Source: Sphingobacterium thalpophilum
GTDB taxonomy: Bacteria > Bacteroidota > Bacteroidia > Sphingobacteriales > Sphingobacteriaceae
NCBI RefSeq assembly: GCF_038396785.1
Contig: NZ_CP151087.1
Location: 1,426,001 to 1,490,000 of the forward strand
Length of the DNA stretch: 64,000 nucleotides
Direction of reading: 5' to 3'
The translations under genes were made by a program, and so were the position numbers. The notes below the pieces were generated by a model. It was not told the origin of the DNA. It saw nothing but the letters and a program-made list of their open reading frames with translations, and ran no database searches. Positions 63,488-64,000 of the stretch are shown piece by piece; within the stretch, counting starts at the first letter, position 1, and each line of letters begins with the position of its first letter.

Positions 63488-64000
63488 CTAAAACTGTTCG
63501 TTTCCGTCGAGTTCAGGTCGAACAAATCGGCCATTAACTTCATCGATAGCTTCTAAAATAGGCTCATGCCCCATTTTCTTCTCCGCAGACGTTAGGAAAA
63601 TCGGCGGCACCTCCTCAAACCATTGGAGCAATGATTTTTTAAATTTCGCAATATTCGCATCGGATTTAACAGTCGATTGCTTATCGGCCTTGGTGAAAAC
63701 CAACATAAATGGCAAACCGCATTCGCCCAACCAATAGCAAAAATCAAGGTCAATCTTTTGTGGTTCATGACGGCTATCCACCAACACAAAAACACATTGC
63801 AAATTGTCCCGATGGGTAAGATATCTCCGGATGAATTTTTCCCATTCATTACGACTTGTTTTAGAGGCCTTAGCAAAACCATAACCTGGCAAATCCACCA
63901 AATACCAAGTATCGTCGATGATAAAATGATTGATCAACTGCGTCTTACCAGGTTTTTGGGAGGTTTTGGCAAGTCCTTTCTTGTTGGTCATTGCATTGAT
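63488..64000 (-). CDS. engB: EngB/YsxC/YihA ribosome-biogenesis GTPase, C-terminal part
   Basis: Assembly GTPase for the large ribosomal subunit. The window ends before the start codon: the reverse strand is still open at 64000, and an ATG at 63991 is internal (INAMTNKKGLAKTSQ). Motifs seen are the switch I region KPGKTQ, G3 DLPGYGFAK, G4 TKAD and G5 SAEK. The P-loop lies outside the window. It ends 18 bases before the ubiA start, so the two genes may share a transcript. Confidence 0.93.
   Translation of the reverse strand: MNAMTNKKGLAKTSQKPGKTQLINHFIIDDTWYLVDLPGYGFAKASKTSRNEWEKFIRRYLTHRDNLQCVFVLVDSRHEPQKIDLDFCYWLGECGLPFMLVFTKADKQSTVKSDANIAKFKKSLLQWFEEVPPIFLTSAEKKMGHEPILEAIDEVNGRFVRPELDGNEQF

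Overview
The window looks like chromosome of a Sphingobacterium-like member of the Bacteroidota (Sphingobacteriaceae). This is inferred from the gene families (SusC/SusD pair, FecR anti-sigma factor, S46 peptidase, DUF3943 and DUF5686 proteins, GLPGLI domain), from Bacteroidota-type promoters (TTG/TTTG, about 20 nt, TAnnTTTG) and from the near absence of Shine-Dalgarno sequences. No species can be named from sequence alone.

Layout. 1-8.5 kb: start of a SulP transporter, a DUF3943 outer-membrane protein, an L,D-transpeptidase, class I fructose-1,6-bisphosphatase, a small unknown ORF, a copper-type P1B ATPase with three extra metal-binding motifs, and a LapA-like protein. 8.6-12.5 kb: tRNA-Lys(UUU) whose 3' end is mirrored in a 37-bp-arm palindrome, then a secreted-protein gene split by two identical, inverted ISAon1-type insertion sequences. 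12.6-15.4 kb: Crp/Fnr regulator, esterase, EamA transporter, small membrane protein. 15.7-26.1 kb: a sulfated-substrate locus (FecR, SusC with STN domain, SusD, two sulfatases) ending at a strong terminator, followed by a lone ECF sigma factor. 26.2-29.1 kb: two diverged ISAon1-type elements in direct orientation, each with its own 8-bp target duplication. 29.1-29.25 kb: a probable new small RNA on the minus strand. 29.7-44 kb: riboflavin synthase, OxyR-ClC operon, a DPP11-like S46 peptidase, MalY-type C-S lyase, diacylglycerol kinase, a PoxB-type pyruvate oxidase, a DUF4091/GH123-like hydrolase, and an M90 peptidase with a lipoprotein. 44-51.3 kb: a four-gene glycogen operon (GH31 alpha-glucosidase, glgB, glgA, glgC). 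51.4-64 kb: Dps, a long RluA-type pseudouridine synthase with four clustered Cys, DUF5686 protein, a nested intergenic palindrome, DsbD-like reductase, cysteine synthase divergent from an Lrp regulator, a GLPGLI/PNGase F-like fusion, UbiA prenyltransferase, and the end of the EngB GTPase gene.

Most of the window is ordinary chromosome. The unusual parts are structural. The IS pair at 9.0-11.9 kb has target duplications that only make sense if the 85 bp between the copies has been inverted. Flipping that spacer back and removing the elements restores one intact 259-codon reading frame. Other items worth attention are the mirrored tRNA-Lys end, the small RNA at 29.13-29.21 kb, the separated sigma/anti-sigma pair around the sulfatase locus, and the 57-kb nested palindrome.
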